This document shows, one piece after another, positions 35,075 through 44,369 of a stretch of 64,000 nt of DNA (the first letter of the stretch is position 1; the number at the start of each line of letters is the position of its first letter). The position numbers and the translations under genes were made by a program. The notes under the pieces are model-generated. The model saw nothing but the letters and a program-made list of their open reading frames with translations, was not told where the DNA came from and ran no database searches. Source of the stretch: Clostridiaceae bacterium (lineage in GTDB: Bacteria > Bacillota > Clostridia > Saccharofermentanales > DTU023); assembly GCA_012838795.1 (NCBI GenBank), contig DUOO01000063.1, forward strand, positions 1-64,000, read 5' to 3'.

Positions 35075-36003
35075 AAACTCGTGTGATTACTGCCCTTATT
35101 TTCGGATTTATAATGGGTATATTCATTATTCCCGGCTTTTGGTCGGTACATTTTACTGTACCGCTATTAGTTGTGATCGGCGTTTTGGCATCCGGAGAAT
35201 TCAGCACTGTTTTAAGGAAGATTAATCTTAAGTTTAATCGGATTAACTTGATGTCATATAACTTGGCGTTTGTACCGGGATATTTTTATCTTTTACTGAG
35301 CGGTAATGAAGTCTATTCACCTCAAGATATCAGAGTCAAAGCAATAGAGCTCGGTCCGAAAATATTAGCTGATATTGATAAGGCCTTATTAATTAAATTA
35401 TTAATGATTTATACGATTGTGATTATGATTCTAAGCCTGTTCAGTTTATTCCATCCTATACTCAAAAACGGCCCAAGTGGCTTGCGCCAAGGAGTATTAA
35501 ATATTGCAGCAGGTTTATATGTATCGTTACCCTTATTTGCCGGCTTTTTATTACTTTACATTTTACCTGCAGGTTGGTATTTATTTGTTCTGGCAATTAC
35601 GACACCGTGGGTATGTGATTCTGCAGCTTTATATTGCGGGATGTTCTGGGGAAAGAAAAAGCTTGCTCCTCTGATCAGCCCGAATAAAACTTTTGCAGGT
35701 TTTTATGGCGGTATTATCGGTACAGTTATAATGTATATTCTGTTACTAGTGTTTATAATACCAAGTTTATTCAAGATTGAAATTAATTTAGCTACATTAA
35801 TCTTTGTGACAGTATTTGCTGTTGTCATCGCAATTTTGACTCAAATCGGCGATCTTCTTGCTTCCGCAATTAAAAGACATTGTGAAATTAAAGATTTTTC
35901 GAATTTAATGCCTGGACATGGTGGCATTATGGATCGTTTTGACAGTACATATTTTACATTTATCAGCATTTTGACAATTGCTTTAATGGTATGTTTTTTC
36001 TAG
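35071..36003 (+). CDS. cdsA: Phosphatidate cytidylyltransferase
   Basis: This 310-aa integral membrane enzyme makes CDP-diacylglycerol from phosphatidate and CTP. The family signature near the C-terminus is complete: IGDLLASAIKRHCEIKDFS then NLMPGHGGIMDRFDS. About eight membrane helices are seen. The length is somewhat above the usual 270 because of a hydrophilic loop (~70-105). The start overlaps uppS (ATGA). Confidence 0.95.
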   Translation: MKTRVITALIFGFIMGIFIIPGFWSVHFTVPLLVVIGVLASGEFSTVLRKINLKFNRINLMSYNLAFVPGYFYLLLSGNEVYSPQDIRVKAIELGPKILADIDKALLIKLLMIYTIVIMILSLFSLFHPILKNGPSGLRQGVLNIAAGLYVSLPLFAGFLLLYILPAGWYLFVLAITTPWVCDSAALYCGMFWGKKKLAPLISPNKTFAGFYGGIIGTVIMYILLLVFIIPSLFKIEINLATLIFVTVFAVVIAILTQIGDLLASAIKRHCEIKDFSNLMPGHGGIMDRFDSTYFTFISILTIALMVCFF

Positions 36004-36012
36004 TATTTACAC

Positions 36013-37203
36013 ATGGAAAATTATCAAAAACAAAAAATAATTATTTTAGGTTCAACCGGTTCAATTGGTCAGCAGTCACTTAATGTTTGCCGCCGGTTGG
36101 ATTTCGAAGTTGTCGGACTGTCTTGTTCAGCCAATATTGATCTTTTATTGGAGCAGATTAAAGAGTTTAAACCACGGAAAGTAGCTGTTGCGAATTATTA
36201 TTCTGCTGTTGAATTGGCAGAACGTATCAAAAGTATACCGCAAATAAATACAGAGATTCTTTATGGTGAACAGGGTAATGTTGAATTAGCAAAGAGTGCA
36301 TGTGATAAAATTGTTGTTGCGATAATCGGCTTTGCTGCATTAAAACCGTTACTTGCTGCAATTGAAGCTAAGCATACGATTGCTTTAGCAAATAAAGAAA
36401 CCATCGTTTCTACCGGAAAATTTGTTTTGGAACGGGCTGAAAAATATGGCGCGAAAATTTATCCGGTGGATAGTGAGGCATCGGCAATTTGGCAGTGTCT
36501 TACCGGTAAAAAACATGAAAATGAAGAAGTTAAACAAGTTTGGTTAACTGCTTCCGGTGGTCCGTTTCATACATATGGCAAAGAACAATTTAATTCAATA
36601 ACGGTTGAAGATGCTTTAAATCATCCTGTATGGTCGATGGGAAAAAAGATTACAATAGATTCTGCATCGATGATGAATAAAGGTTTAGAGCTGATTGAAA
36701 TTTGCCGGTTGTTTAATTTAACCGGAAATCAAATAAAAGTCATAATTCATCCACAAAGTATTGTTCATTCAATGGTAGAATACGTAGATGGGTCAGTAAT
36801 AGCTCAACTGAGCATGCCCAATATGGAATTACCGATTCAATATGCCTTGACTTATGACAAGAGAATAGCAATGCCGGATAAGCCGAAATTAAATTTTACG
36901 GAGCTTGGTCAACTTACATTTGAAGCACCGGATATGGAGCGTTTTCCCGCGTTGCGTTTGGCATATGAAGCCCAAGCTGAAGACGGGGCAATGCCGGCGG
37001 TGTTGAATGCTGCTAATGAAATTGCCGTCCAAGCTTTTTTGCAAAGAAAAATTTCATTTGTTGATATTTCGGAAACCGTAGAATTAACAATGAAAAAATT
37101 TCGTCATCATCATTTATATCGCAGTGTGATTCTGAATGATATTTTGGCAGCGGACCAATGGGCAAGAGAATATACTGACCATATTATTGCTCGAGCAGGA
37201 TAA
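36013..37203 (+). CDS. dxr: 1-deoxy-D-xylulose 5-phosphate reductoisomerase
   Basis: This 396-aa enzyme is the second step of the MEP isoprenoid pathway and uses NADPH. Conserved elements are the nucleotide-binding ILGSTGSIGQQSL, ALANKETIV, PVDSEASAIWQCL (metal and substrate), LTASGGPF and SMMNKGLELIE. With ispG downstream and uppS upstream it places isoprenoid supply beside lipid-carrier synthesis. No clear ribosome binding site; it begins 9 bp after cdsA. Confidence 0.97.
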   Translation: MENYQKQKIIILGSTGSIGQQSLNVCRRLDFEVVGLSCSANIDLLLEQIKEFKPRKVAVANYYSAVELAERIKSIPQINTEILYGEQGNVELAKSACDKIVVAIIGFAALKPLLAAIEAKHTIALANKETIVSTGKFVLERAEKYGAKIYPVDSEASAIWQCLTGKKHENEEVKQVWLTASGGPFHTYGKEQFNSITVEDALNHPVWSMGKKITIDSASMMNKGLELIEICRLFNLTGNQIKVIIHPQSIVHSMVEYVDGSVIAQLSMPNMELPIQYALTYDKRIAMPDKPKLNFTELGQLTFEAPDMERFPALRLAYEAQAEDGAMPAVLNAANEIAVQAFLQRKISFVDISETVELTMKKFRHHHLYRSVILNDILAADQWAREYTDHIIARAG

Positions 37204-37219
37204 CAGAAAAGGTAACTAA

Positions 37220-38530
37220 ATGACAATAGTAGGAATATTAGTAGGTTTATTAATCATCGGAATGATGATGTTGGTACATGAAGCCGGACATTTTTTTGCA
37301 GGAAAAGCATTGAAATTCAAAATAATTGAATTTTCGATATTTATGGGACCAAGACTTTTTACCACAGAAAAAAACGGAATTAAATATAGCTTCAAATTAT
37401 TACCGATCGGAGCATCAGTTCAATTTGCCGGTGAGTATCAGGATGATGAAATGATCGATTCCGGCTCAATTGACTCTGATGATCCCGGTTTGTTTTTTAA
37501 CAGACCGCGTTGGATGAGAGCAATAGTTGTTGTGATGGGGCCTGCGGCTAACTTTTTGACTGCATTTTTGGCTTCGGTAATTATGTTCTCTGCTTTTGGC
37601 GTGATGGTACCTGTGGCAGATCAACCACCTGAGAATTCGCTTGCGGCCGAACATGGTTTGACTGCAGGGGATAAAATCATTAGGATTAACGGTCAGCGGA
37701 TTCGTACGGGTGCAGACTATTCTGTTGCAAGATCGTTGATTAATCCGCAAGAAACAATTTTTTTAGAAATCGAAAAATCAGACGGTAAACAAGAAATTCT
37801 CGAATTAAAACCCAAGACTCAAGCTAATTATCGATTAGGCATTGTTCAAGGTATCAGCGGTGAAAATGAAAATGTCGTTTTACACGTTGAACCTGATTCA
37901 AATCAAGGTAATCCGGTACTTGAGGTCGGCGATAAGCTTTTATCGGTTAATGGTATACCTTTTTCTGACAGTGCGGCGACTGATCTGATTTTTCAATCTA
38001 AAGGTGAAACAATGCATCTTGTTTTGCTGCGTGACGGAAAAGAAATGACTGTTGATATGAAAACTACGTTATATCAAGATCCGGTTGATGCAGGGATATA
38101 TTTTACAGAATCTCGAGCTTTCGGTGATATTCTATATCAGGCAATTCAATATCCGTGGTCGATTGTCAAATCGACAATCAGAGGCATTATAATGATAATT
38201 GACGGTTCGATGAAATTTTCAGAAGGCGTAACCGGACCTGTGGGAATAGTAAAAATGTTCGGTGATGTTGTACAGGAAAGTCCCAATGTCAGTCTGATGA
38301 TTCAACAATTATTATTTTATTTTATTTTGATCTCCGTTGCGATCGGTTTTACCAATTTATTACCGATTCCGCCATTAGATGGACATCACTTATTGATTTT
38401 GGCAATTGAAGGTATTAGAGGCAAAGATTTGCCGGAAAAATTTAAACATGTGGTTACTGCAATCGGTATGGTATTAATTCTGATTTTGGCAGGTTTGGTG
38501 ATTTACTTTGATTTGCGGAAAATCTTTTGA
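37220..38530 (+). CDS. rseP: RIP metalloprotease RseP (site-2 protease with PDZ domains)
   Basis: This 436-aa intramembrane zinc protease has the active-site helix MLVHEAGHFFAG (HExxH) and the second metal motif NLLPIPPLDGHHLL. Two PDZ-like segments lie between (~135-205, AAEHGLTAGDKIIRINGQRI; and ~215-290, VLEVGDKLLSVNGIPF). It cleaves membrane-bound anti-sigma factors or signal-peptide remnants. Most bacterial RseP proteins in Firmicutes have one PDZ; the second here is only inferred from the repeated pattern. GAAAAGG precedes the ATG. Confidence 0.95.
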   Translation: MTIVGILVGLLIIGMMMLVHEAGHFFAGKALKFKIIEFSIFMGPRLFTTEKNGIKYSFKLLPIGASVQFAGEYQDDEMIDSGSIDSDDPGLFFNRPRWMRAIVVVMGPAANFLTAFLASVIMFSAFGVMVPVADQPPENSLAAEHGLTAGDKIIRINGQRIRTGADYSVARSLINPQETIFLEIEKSDGKQEILELKPKTQANYRLGIVQGISGENENVVLHVEPDSNQGNPVLEVGDKLLSVNGIPFSDSAATDLIFQSKGETMHLVLLRDGKEMTVDMKTTLYQDPVDAGIYFTESRAFGDILYQAIQYPWSIVKSTIRGIIMIIDGSMKFSEGVTGPVGIVKMFGDVVQESPNVSLMIQQLLFYFILISVAIGFTNLLPIPPLDGHHLLILAIEGIRGKDLPEKFKHVVTAIGMVLILILAGLVIYFDLRKIF

Positions 38531-38622
38531 TTACGAAGATTATTCCGGATTAATTATTCTTTTTTACTATAAGTATTGTTATAGGATATATAGAGTAATA
38601 TTATATGGTGATTAATTATTGT

Positions 38623-39711
38623 ATGGAATATTTCAGAAGAAACACAAAAAAATTATGGGTTAAAGATGTTGCTGTCGGAGGTAATGCTCCTATTGTTGTC
38701 CAGTCGATGAATAATACTGATACCAGAGATATTGAAGCAACCCTGGCGCAAATAGAAGATTTAGCGGCAGCCGGTTGTGAGGTAACACGGGTTGCAGTAC
38801 CGGATCAGGCTGCTGCCGATGCACTTAAAGCTATAGTTGAACGCTCACCTTTACCGGTTATTGCAGATATTCATTTTCAAGCCGAATTGGCTTTACAAGC
38901 TTTGACAAGTGGTGTTGCCGGTTTAAGAATTAATCCGGGGAATATCGGATCTGAACAAAGAGTTAAAGAAATTGCCATTAAAGCATTGGAAAAGGGAATT
39001 CCGATCCGTATAGGTGTGAATTCAGGATCTTTAGATCCTGAAATAAGAGATAGAATGGGCGGAGTGAATGCTGATTCGATGGTTGCCTCGGTTTTGAAAT
39101 TTTGTAAAATGTTAGAACAATATGATTTCTATGATATTTGTGTTTCAATTAAAGCTTCTGATCCGAAATTGACAATTGACAGTTACCGAAAATTGTCCCG
39201 AGAAATAGATTACCCGTTACATTTAGGTGTTACTGAAGCCGGTACACCGAGAGAGGGTATTGTACGATCGGCAGTCGGGATCGGTACTCTGTTAGCTGAA
39301 GGAATCGGTGATACTATAAGAGTTTCTCTGACGGCGGATCCTGTTCTGGAAGTAGAAACTGCTTATTCGATTCTCAAGTCTTTAGGTTTAAGATCAAAAG
39401 GTGCTTTGCTGATTTCATGTCCTACTTGCGGCAGAACTGAAGTTGATCTGCAAGGCTTGGCGGAGCAAGTTGAAATTCTGTTGGCCGATGTCAGGGAACC
39501 GATCAAAGTAGCTGTGATGGGGTGTCCGGTAAACGGACCGGGTGAAGCAAGGGAAGCCGATTGTGGAATTGCCGGTGGCAGAAATACCTTTTCAATTTTC
39601 AGAAATGGAAAAGTTGTAGAAAAAGTTAGTCAGGAAAATGCTTTAAGTGTTTTGATTCGTGAAATTGAAATCGCGCGAAATAAATATATACAGGCACATC
39701 AAGAAAATTAG
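38623..39711 (+). CDS. ispG: 4-hydroxy-3-methylbut-2-en-1-yl diphosphate synthase (flavodoxin/ferredoxin)
   Basis: The start at ATG 38623 (MEYFRRNTKKLWVKD) fits family alignments; ATG 38605 would add six residues, and neither has a strong ribosome binding site. The 362-aa enzyme is the penultimate step of the MEP pathway. It has VQSMNNTDTRD at the start, GLRINPGNIG, and the 4Fe-4S ligands in ISCPTCGRTEVDL and VMGCPVNGPGEA. It follows dxr and rseP, giving the common dxr-rseP-ispG block. Confidence 0.95.
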   Translation: MEYFRRNTKKLWVKDVAVGGNAPIVVQSMNNTDTRDIEATLAQIEDLAAAGCEVTRVAVPDQAAADALKAIVERSPLPVIADIHFQAELALQALTSGVAGLRINPGNIGSEQRVKEIAIKALEKGIPIRIGVNSGSLDPEIRDRMGGVNADSMVASVLKFCKMLEQYDFYDICVSIKASDPKLTIDSYRKLSREIDYPLHLGVTEAGTPREGIVRSAVGIGTLLAEGIGDTIRVSLTADPVLEVETAYSILKSLGLRSKGALLISCPTCGRTEVDLQGLAEQVEILLADVREPIKVAVMGCPVNGPGEAREADCGIAGGRNTFSIFRNGKVVEKVSQENALSVLIREIEIARNKYIQAHQEN

Positions 39712-39753
39712 TAGATATCCGATATTCAGTCGGTTATATTTGGAGATTATTGT

Positions 39754-42700
39754 TTGAAACAAAATTTAGCTGATATTTTTTCATATTTAAAAATAGAGAT
39801 TACTGATCAAGACTTCTTATACTTTATACAACATTCTTTAACCGTTTATAAACGAACGGAAGATGCTACTGATCCTGAAAAAGCAAATTACGATGTTAAT
39901 CTTTTGGAAAAGATACATGTTGATAAAGTTCTGTGTAATTCAATAGGTGCTCTGTGCTTTACAATAACGGTACCGCAAGTTTTGTCCGCAAAACAAATTA
40001 TGTTTTTAGAAAATAAGCTTGAACAACATTTTTCCATACCTCAGGTCATAATTAAACAAATATCACAAACGGAAATATCTTCCGCTGAAAAAGAATGTTA
40101 TGTACGGGACATAGAACCCTGGATAAAAAAACATGCGGATTTGACCGATCATTTAACAGGACGTTTACTGGCTAAAGGTGAACTGACAGTTAGAGATAAT
40201 AATCCCGTTTGGCTTTTGGATTCGGCTCATCTTGATATTGTTAATGAAAACGGCACAAATTGGTTGGATGTTTTTTGGCAAGCCTATGCCTGTATTCCCT
40301 GTCAATTTGACTTTGAGCCGGTTGACACACAATTTACGGCGAAAGAAAAGATTGAAACAACAGAGCAGCTTTTAAATGATGCAATACTTGAAGCATCTGA
40401 ATTATATAATAATGAACTTGAGCAAATACTGGCTGAACAAAGAAAGCGAAAAAAAGCTTCAACTTCAAAGTTAACCAAGAATAAATATCGTCGAAAACAT
40501 CGAAAATCTGATAAAATCCTGTGGGGAAAACCAGGACCGTCGATTCCGTTAATAAAACTCAATGAGATAAACAATGAAACTGATCGGGCTATGTTTGAAG
40601 GTCATGTTTTTATGTTTGAAACTAAAATTACCCTTAACGGCAGATTGTTGGTTAAATTTGCGATTACTGATTTAACTACATCGTTATCTTGCACAATTTT
40701 TACCGACCCTGAGGAGAAAGCTGTACTTACCGAAATTATTGAAGATAAATATATCAGGGTAACAGCAGAAATATTTTATGATGATCGATATGAAAAAGAT
40801 TTTGTAGGTAAAGTACTGTGTATAGAAAAAGCTAAAAAACCTGAGGTACGCAAAGATAATTCTCCTCAAAAAAGAGTGGAATTACATATTCACTCGAAGA
40901 TGTCAGCTAAAGACGGAACAATCAATCCTAAAGATATTGTTAAAGCGGCATTTGATTTTGGCCATTCTGCAGTTGCTATTACTGATCATGGTGTGATGCA
41001 AGGTTTTCCGGAAATTTGCAACATGGCTGAGAAGTTAGAACGAGACGGCAAACCTTTTAAAGTAATTTACGGTGTTGAAGGATATCTTTTAGATGACGGA
41101 TTTGATTGTATTGCTTATGAGGTCGAAGGCAAAGATTTATCAGATGGTTTTATCGTAATCAAAGTTCATACAAACGGCAATGAAAATGAATATAAGGCAA
41201 TTAGTTATATTGAAGCTTTAAAACTTAAACCTACAGATTTATCCAAATATGAATTTGAAATTGCGGATAAATTTGAACATTTTTTTGAAACTTTTTCAAA
41301 TTCTTCAGATGATACAAATATTAATAATAATGATTTGCCGTTAATTGAAAAAAAGTCGTCGGATTTCGGCTCCGATATTGATATAATGCAAAAGTTGGCA
41401 ATCTTTTTGGAAAATTTACCGATTGTAGCATCGGATGCATTAAAACAATTGAATTTTTTACGTTATGCCGGTTTTAATGTTGCAGGTACGGATCCGCGCA
41501 TAAAATTTAATCCGCCGTTAATTGAATTTAACTTATTAGTTCAAGCATTTACAAAAAAAATACCGGGAAAAACACAATTTTTAAATGAACCGGATTCATA
41601 TGATATATATTCAATTGCCGGGGTTTTTCCTGAGATTATTGCAGAATGCGGAATAACTGATCTGATTGAATTGAACAGTCTGGTTGATTGGCAGTCATTT
41701 GAACAACTGAAGGAACAACGCAAGAAAACAAACCATATTGTACTTTTGGCAAAAGATTTATTGGGACTATACAATTTATATCGTATATGTTCAGATTCAC
41801 ATTTGAAATACTTTTATTATTCTCCAAGAATTCCACGTTCAGTACTAAATTATTACGGAGCAGGAATTATTAAAGGGATGGCATGTGTAGACGGAGAAAT
41901 ATTCGGTGCAATTTTACAAATATATAATGAATGTCAAGGCGATTTCGAATTAGCTAAGCAACAATTAAATAATCCTGACTTGCTTCTGCTGGCAAATCAA
42001 TATGATTATTTGGAAATTCAACCTCTTACCAACAATAGCTTTTTGCTGCGTGATACGGAATCTTATGTTCAATCTATTTTTGACTTGCAGAATTTGAACA
42101 AAATGGTTATTGAACTGGGTAAAATTACAGGCAAACCGGTTTGTGCAACTTGTGACGCTCATTTTTTGAATCCGGAAGATGCAATATATCGGAAAATCCT
42201 GATGACAAATATGAATTTTGATGATACGGAAGAGATGGCTGATTTGTATTTCCGAACAACTGATGAGATGTTGCTGGAATTTTCATATTTAGGAGAAGAA
42301 TCGGCAGAACAGGTTGTAGTACATAATCCGAATTTGATAGCCGATATGGTAGCTGAAGGAATCAGACCTTTTCCGAAAGGTTCATTCCCGCCTTTAATCA
42401 AATCCGCCGATCAGGATATCCGAAAATTGACGATGGAAGAGGCTTATCGAGTCTATGGACATCAGGGAGTTTTGCCCGAAATTGTAGAAAATAGAATTGA
42501 CAGAGAGCTAAATTCGATAATAGATAACGGTTTTGCCGTAATGTACTATATTGCACATTGTGTAGTCAAGAAATCAAATCAGGACGGTTTTCTGGTCGGT
42601 TCACGCGGTTCTGTGGGATCTTCTCTGGTGGCTACACTTTGCGGTATAACCGAAGTCAACCCTCTGCGGCCACACTATGTATGTCCTGAATGTAAATATT

Positions 42701-44277
42701 CCGAATTTGATAATAGTGGTAATTACGGTTCCGGATATGATCTGCCGGCAAAGAAATGTCCGTATTGTACAACTGACCTGAAACGTGACGGACAAGACAT
42801 CCCGTTTGAAACTTTCCTTGGTTTTGCCGGTGATAAACAACCGGATATCGATCTCAATTTTTCCGGATTTTATCAAGCGAAAGCTCATCAATTTATCGAA
42901 GAAATGTTTGGAGCTTCTCAGACTTTCAGAGCCGGAACAATCAGCAGCTATGCCGAGCGTAATTCCGCAGGAATGGTTCTGAAATATTTTGAAAATAATG
43001 AAATACCGGTCAGTTCGACCGAAGTTAAACGTTTAGCACAAGGTTTACAGGGAGTTAAAGCGACTACCGGACAACATCCAGGCGGTATTGTTGTTGTACC
43101 TAAAGAAAGAGAAATTTTTGATTTTACACCGATTCAGTATCCTGCCAATAAAAAAGATTCCGGTGTTATTACTACACATTTTGACTTCCGCTCTTTGGAT
43201 GAAACTATCTTAAAACTGGATATTTTGGGACATGATGATCCTTCGATGCTAAAAGTTCTGAGTGATGCTACCGGTGTTAAGGCTACCGATATTCCGATCC
43301 CGGATGAAAAAGTCATGTCGTTATTTTATAGTACGGAAGCTTTGGGCATTCCGGATAGTGAGTCTACAATTAAAAGTGCAACGATCGGTTTACCCGAACT
43401 TGGAACAATGCTTGTCAGAAACATGATTGCTGAAACGAAGCCAACAAAGTTTTACGATTTAGTACAGATTTCCGGTTTGTCTCATGGAACTGATGTCTGG
43501 ACCGGAAATGCTCAAGAATTAATTCGCAACGGAACTTGTACAATAGACGAGGTTATCGGTTGCCGGGACAGCATCATGACTTATCTGATTTATCGCGGTC
43601 TGCCCAAGAAAAGTTCTTTTGATATTATGGAAAGAGTTCGCAAAGGCAAAGGTTTGTCGGAAGAACAAGAAGAGTTAATGATTGAGCATCATATTCCTCA
43701 ATGGTACATTGACAGTTGTAAAAAAATTAAATATATGTTCCCGAAAGCTCATGCCGTGGCTTATATTGTTTCAGCTTTACGGATTGCCTGGTATAAAATA
43801 TATTATCCGGAAGCATATTATTGTGCATTTTTTACTATTCGGGCAAATGAATTTTCTTCTGAAGAATTATGTTTGCCTGCTAATGAAATTCGAATTAAGC
43901 GGGCGGAACAAAGAAAAAACTGGAATCAACTGACACCACAGGAACAAAAGCGTCATTTTTATTTAGAATTAGTTGAGGAAATGCAACAAAGAGGAATTGA
44001 TTTCTTACCGATAGATCTTGATAAATCCAAAGCAACCGAGTTTTATTCGCCTGGAAAAGGAAAAATCAGACCTCCCTTTAATGCAATACCGAATATCAGT
44101 GAAACACTCAGTAATCAAATTGTAAAAGCTCGTGATACGGGAGGAGAGTTCAAGACTCGCGAAGAATTGGCACGTCGAGCGGAACTGGGCACGGCATCAA
44201 TTGAATCTTTGGCAAAAGCCGGTGTTTTGGATGACTTGGCTGAATCTGCACAGATAGATCTATTTTCGCTGTTGTAA
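39754..44277 (+). CDS. polC: PolC-type DNA polymerase III alpha subunit with a degenerate exonuclease domain
   Basis: The gene starts with TTG 39754 after TTTGGAG. The 1507-aa main replicase has an N-terminal OB-type region (~270-370), a PHP domain (HIHSKMSAKDGT, AVAITDHG, YGVEGYL, resuming at HIVLLAKDLLGLYNLY) and a polymerase core (LVGSRGSVGSSLVATL, YVCPECKYSEF zinc site, PDIDLNFSG). The 3'-5' exonuclease domain inserted in the PHP region (~455-650) is recognisable only in outline. The usual FDIETTG is VIKVHTNG, HNASFD is SDALKQ, and the HR..YDAEAT motif is not found. Proofreading on this chain is probably lost. Everything else appears intact. Confidence 0.95.
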   Translation: MKQNLADIFSYLKIEITDQDFLYFIQHSLTVYKRTEDATDPEKANYDVNLLEKIHVDKVLCNSIGALCFTITVPQVLSAKQIMFLENKLEQHFSIPQVIIKQISQTEISSAEKECYVRDIEPWIKKHADLTDHLTGRLLAKGELTVRDNNPVWLLDSAHLDIVNENGTNWLDVFWQAYACIPCQFDFEPVDTQFTAKEKIETTEQLLNDAILEASELYNNELEQILAEQRKRKKASTSKLTKNKYRRKHRKSDKILWGKPGPSIPLIKLNEINNETDRAMFEGHVFMFETKITLNGRLLVKFAITDLTTSLSCTIFTDPEEKAVLTEIIEDKYIRVTAEIFYDDRYEKDFVGKVLCIEKAKKPEVRKDNSPQKRVELHIHSKMSAKDGTINPKDIVKAAFDFGHSAVAITDHGVMQGFPEICNMAEKLERDGKPFKVIYGVEGYLLDDGFDCIAYEVEGKDLSDGFIVIKVHTNGNENEYKAISYIEALKLKPTDLSKYEFEIADKFEHFFETFSNSSDDTNINNNDLPLIEKKSSDFGSDIDIMQKLAIFLENLPIVASDALKQLNFLRYAGFNVAGTDPRIKFNPPLIEFNLLVQAFTKKIPGKTQFLNEPDSYDIYSIAGVFPEIIAECGITDLIELNSLVDWQSFEQLKEQRKKTNHIVLLAKDLLGLYNLYRICSDSHLKYFYYSPRIPRSVLNYYGAGIIKGMACVDGEIFGAILQIYNECQGDFELAKQQLNNPDLLLLANQYDYLEIQPLTNNSFLLRDTESYVQSIFDLQNLNKMVIELGKITGKPVCATCDAHFLNPEDAIYRKILMTNMNFDDTEEMADLYFRTTDEMLLEFSYLGEESAEQVVVHNPNLIADMVAEGIRPFPKGSFPPLIKSADQDIRKLTMEEAYRVYGHQGVLPEIVENRIDRELNSIIDNGFAVMYYIAHCVVKKSNQDGFLVGSRGSVGSSLVATLCGITEVNPLRPHYVCPECKYSEFDNSGNYGSGYDLPAKKCPYCTTDLKRDGQDIPFETFLGFAGDKQPDIDLNFSGFYQAKAHQFIEEMFGASQTFRAGTISSYAERNSAGMVLKYFENNEIPVSSTEVKRLAQGLQGVKATTGQHPGGIVVVPKEREIFDFTPIQYPANKKDSGVITTHFDFRSLDETILKLDILGHDDPSMLKVLSDATGVKATDIPIPDEKVMSLFYSTEALGIPDSESTIKSATIGLPELGTMLVRNMIAETKPTKFYDLVQISGLSHGTDVWTGNAQELIRNGTCTIDEVIGCRDSIMTYLIYRGLPKKSSFDIMERVRKGKGLSEEQEELMIEHHIPQWYIDSCKKIKYMFPKAHAVAYIVSALRIAWYKIYYPEAYYCAFFTIRANEFSSEELCLPANEIRIKRAEQRKNWNQLTPQEQKRHFYLELVEEMQQRGIDFLPIDLDKSKATEFYSPGKGKIRPPFNAIPNISETLSNQIVKARDTGGEFKTREELARRAELGTASIESLAKAGVLDDLAESAQIDLFSLL

Positions 44278-44369
44278 TAATTTTGTTATGGTATTGATGT
44301 TTTCTGAAAATTATTTTGCATAATGTCAGCTGCAACTGATATTTATATGACTTTAACAATAAGAGGGCA

